DNA from: an uncultured Mycoplasmatota bacterium
Lineage (GTDB): Bacteria > Bacillota_I > Bacilli_A > RF39 > UBA660
Assembly (NCBI GenBank): GCA_946414095.1
Contig: CAMKNB010000002.1
Coordinates: 20,128 to 84,127, forward strand
Direction of reading: 5' to 3'
DNA length: 64,000 bases
How positions within the stretch are numbered: the stretch's first letter is position 1; each line of letters begins with the position of its first letter. Made by a program: the position numbers and the translations under genes. The notes below the pieces were generated by a model. It ran no database searches, was not told where the DNA came from, and was given only the letters and a program-made list of their open reading frames with translations. Of the stretch, positions 61,567-64,000 are shown in pieces.

Positions 61567-63969
61567 ATGTATGATTTAGGTAATGAGTTTAAAATAAACT
61601 TAGCAAAAAGCAAAACTCCATCTGCATACGTATATAGAGGAAATAAATATAGGATAAGTATTATTTCAAATTCTTTAATACGTTTTGAATATAGTGAAAC
61701 CGGATCATTTAATGACTATCCTACTTTTTTTGCTACAAATAGAAGTTTTGGTTCTCCTAAAGTTAGTGTTGAAGAGGATAATCAAATATTAATTATTAAA
61801 GGTGAAAAGTTTACTTTAGAATATAAAAAAGAAAAAAACTTTATTGCTGGTAAATTAATACCAGACCAAAATCTAAGAGTAACAATTACTAATACTGAAA
61901 AGACTTGGTATTTTGGACATCCAGAAGCAAGAAATTTAATGGGTACAGCATTTAGCCTAGATGATATGAATGGAAGTGTTCCATTAGATAAGGGTCTATT
62001 TTCTATAGATGGATTTACTTCATTTGATGACTCTAGAACACCAATTCTTGATCAAAATGGAAATATCTTAGCACCTAATTATAAAAATATAGATACATAT
62101 CTTTTCGTATATAATAATGACTTTGGAGTCGGACTTAGAGATTACTTTAACTTAACAACACTTCCACCATTAATTCCTAGATATGCGCTTGGAGTATGGT
62201 GGGCAAAAAATGAAAAGTATAGTGAAGAAGGAATTCAAAAATTAGTAAATTCATTTAAGAAAAATAAAATACCTTTTTCAATATTACTATTAGGAGAGTA
62301 TGCAAGAGCAAAAAACAAATATTCAAATTTAAGTTTTTCATTTGACAAGAGTATTTTTCCTAATCCATTGGCTTTATCAAATTACTTACATAAAAATCAC
62401 ATATTTTTAGGAACAAATATTAAAACAGATGGAATACTTAGTGTTGAAGAAGTTAATCACAATGAATTTATTAAAATATATAAAGAAAATGCAGATAAAA
62501 ATATTCCAATAAACGTTTATAATTCAAATTTAATGGATGCATTTTTAAAAACAATTATAAATCCATATTTACAAAGTGGAGTAGATTTTCTTTGGATAGA
62601 TGATAAGAATAAAGAATCATCATTAAGAAGTTTTGCAATGAATTATTACTTATTTAAAAATTTTTCACAAACTAATAAAAGAGGATTAATACTAAGTAGA
62701 AACTTTGGTATAGTTCCACATAAATATAGTATTTTATATTCAGGAGACACAAATATTAATTGGAAGACATTAAAATTTTTACCATTCTTTAATGCAACAG
62801 CATCTAATATTGGTGTATCTTGGTGGAGTCATGATATTGGTGGATATAAAGGTGGAATAGAAGATTCTGAACTTTATATGAGATATGTACAACTTGGAAC
62901 ATATAGTCCAATATTAAGACTTTCTTCAGATGAAGGTAAATATTATAAAAGAGAGCCATGGAAGTGGGATGCTAAAACATTTGAAATTGTAAAAAATTAT
63001 TTAAATTTGAGACATAAATTAATACCATATTTATATGCAGAAGCAAATAAATATTCAACATTTGGTTCACCATTAATACAACCACTTTATTACAAATATC
63101 CTGAAACATATGATGAACCTTTGTATAAAAATGAATATTATTTTGGTAGTGAGTTATTTGTTTCTCCAATCGTAACACCAAAAGATACTGTAATGAATAG
63201 GGTTGTTCATAGAATATTCTTGCCAAATGGAGTTTGGTATGATTTTAAAACAGGTAAAAAGTTTACTGGTGGTAGAAGGTATGTAACTTTTTATAAAGAT
63301 GAAGATTATCCTGTATTTGCAAAAACAGGAGCTATTATTCCACTTGCAATATTAGATAAAGATAATTTAAATGATACATCATCTCCTAAGACTCTAGAAA
63401 TTAATGTATTTCCTGGTAGAAGTAATACTTATAAACTATATGAAGATGATGGGATAACATCTAAATATAAAGACGGAATGAGTTATATAACTGAAATAAA
63501 CTACTATTATAAAGAAAATGATTTTTCTCTTTCACTTGAACCTAAAGAAGGAACTAGTGGTGTAATACCAACTCATAGAAATTATGTAATTAGATTTAGA
63601 AACACTAAATTTACAAATGATGTACAGGTATTTGCTAATGAAATAAATGTTCCATTTAAGAGTTATACAGAAGAAAATGATTTTGTAATTGAATTTGAAA
63701 ATATTGATACAAGTTCAAAAGTATTAGTTTATTGTAAAGGAAAAGATATTGAAATAGATGCTAAACGTGCAATTGATGAAGACTTAGAAAGTATCATAAC
63801 AGACTTAAGCATTACAACAGAATTAAAAGTAGAAATAGATAGAATTCTATTTAGTGATAAATCTATTAAAGAAAAAAGAATAGAGATGAGAAAACTAAAA
63901 AGAAAAGGTCTATCTACGATATTCATTAAAATGTTTATTAAGTTATTAGAATATGTAGCGGAAGTATAA
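61567..63969 (+). CDS. Glycoside hydrolase family 31 alpha-glucosidase-like enzyme
   Basis: 800 residues with GH31 layout. An N-terminal beta-sandwich is followed by the TIM barrel starting YALGVWWAKNEKYSEEG, the nucleophile region GVDFLWIDDKNKE, the acid/base region ILYSGDTNINW, and SWWSHDIGGYKGG. Two C-terminal beta domains include the DUF5110-like segment NVFPGRSNTYKLYEDDG. The last ~60 residues (LSITTELKVEIDR ... KRKGLSTIFIKM) are an extra helical tail. There is no signal peptide, so it acts in the cytosol on alpha-glucosides or xylosides. The nucleophile motif is shifted from the usual WxDMNE, so activity should be confirmed. AAAGGAGG precedes the ATG. Confidence 0.9.
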   Translation: MYDLGNEFKINLAKSKTPSAYVYRGNKYRISIISNSLIRFEYSETGSFNDYPTFFATNRSFGSPKVSVEEDNQILIIKGEKFTLEYKKEKNFIAGKLIPDQNLRVTITNTEKTWYFGHPEARNLMGTAFSLDDMNGSVPLDKGLFSIDGFTSFDDSRTPILDQNGNILAPNYKNIDTYLFVYNNDFGVGLRDYFNLTTLPPLIPRYALGVWWAKNEKYSEEGIQKLVNSFKKNKIPFSILLLGEYARAKNKYSNLSFSFDKSIFPNPLALSNYLHKNHIFLGTNIKTDGILSVEEVNHNEFIKIYKENADKNIPINVYNSNLMDAFLKTIINPYLQSGVDFLWIDDKNKESSLRSFAMNYYLFKNFSQTNKRGLILSRNFGIVPHKYSILYSGDTNINWKTLKFLPFFNATASNIGVSWWSHDIGGYKGGIEDSELYMRYVQLGTYSPILRLSSDEGKYYKREPWKWDAKTFEIVKNYLNLRHKLIPYLYAEANKYSTFGSPLIQPLYYKYPETYDEPLYKNEYYFGSELFVSPIVTPKDTVMNRVVHRIFLPNGVWYDFKTGKKFTGGRRYVTFYKDEDYPVFAKTGAIIPLAILDKDNLNDTSSPKTLEINVFPGRSNTYKLYEDDGITSKYKDGMSYITEINYYYKENDFSLSLEPKEGTSGVIPTHRNYVIRFRNTKFTNDVQVFANEINVPFKSYTEENDFVIEFENIDTSSKVLVYCKGKDIEIDAKRAIDEDLESIITDLSITTELKVEIDRILFSDKSIKEKRIEMRKLKRKGLSTIFIKMFIKLLEYVAEV

Positions 63970-63983
63970 AAATACTTCCTTTT
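63960..63983 (+). terminator. Rho-independent terminator of the GH31 gene
   Basis: 8-bp stem GGAAGTAT / ATACTTCC with AAAA loop, then TTTT; overlaps the stop codon. Confidence 0.75.
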
Positions 63984-64000
63984 AATTTATATAATTTTAT

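Overview
The window is a gene-dense, very AT-rich stretch of a Gram-positive (Firmicutes/Bacilli-type) chromosome. TGA is used as a stop (for example cdd, era, murB) and Trp is TGG, so the genetic code is standard and this is not a Mycoplasma using code 4. Synteny is Bacillus-like: yqfC-yqfD-ybeY-dgkA-cdd-era-yqzL-recO, hrcA-grpE-dnaK-dnaJ, spoIIGA-sigE-sigG-ylmC, pheST behind a T-box, and ecfA-ecfA-ecfT-truA. With the small gene sizes and pilin-like proteins carrying large extracellular domains, this suggests an uncultured gut Bacilli lineage of the RF39/'CAG' type that still keeps endospore regulators. The taxonomic placement is inference.

Layout. 1-870: two minus-strand accessory genes cut by the window edge. 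947-5251: small pyrophosphatase-like protein, acyl-CoA synthetase, hybrid histidine kinase. 5285-7157: tandem DUF1016/PDDEXK nuclease genes, the second broken. 7185-12146: sporulation and housekeeping operon ending in recO. 12199-14372: large pilin-like protein and an unknown. 14408-21269: heat-shock operon under a consensus promoter and CIRCE operator, with an unknown gene and pepF inserted. 21323-26701: PPIase, folD, rpsD with its leader, murB, a secreted cadherin-like protein and a divergent L28. 26829-33950: spoIIGA-sigE, three surface or unknown genes, then sigG-ylmC. 33972-37461: lspA, a RluD-type synthase, TspO-like, rhomboid protease. 37474-42043 (minus): lexA, a SpoVD-like PBP, and a PilB-type ATPase with a nine-fold repeat tail. 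42165-53086: pilin, proS, a T-box with pheST, frr, HAD phosphatase, ackA, nrnA, engB. 53136-63969: another pilin-like protein, a degenerate ECF module, truA, cysS, a DUF2628-like protein, a HerA-like ATPase and a GH31 glycosidase.

How the genes work together. Three type IV pilin-like proteins plus one PilB-like motor point to a pilus or competence-type export system whose genes are scattered. SpoIIGA, SigE, SigG, YqfC, YqfD, YlmC and the SpoVD-like PBP form the core of a forespore/mother-cell programme. HrcA/CIRCE, LexA, the Phe T-box and a likely S4 leader give recognisable local regulation.

Most unusual points: (1) both DUF1016 paralogues carry a perfect CG-rich palindrome centred on the same homologous codon, although the two palindromes differ in sequence; (2) the ECF ATPase pair has lost most catalytic motifs but stays in frame and in synteny; (3) GrpE carries a four-cysteine cluster; (4) the sigG ribosome-binding site lies inside a terminator-like hairpin; (5) two genes have a perfect Shine-Dalgarno followed at 8 nt by ATT or ATA instead of ATG. 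No tRNA, rRNA, CRISPR array or insertion sequence was seen, and no stretch over 300 bases lacks a gene or a described regulatory element.
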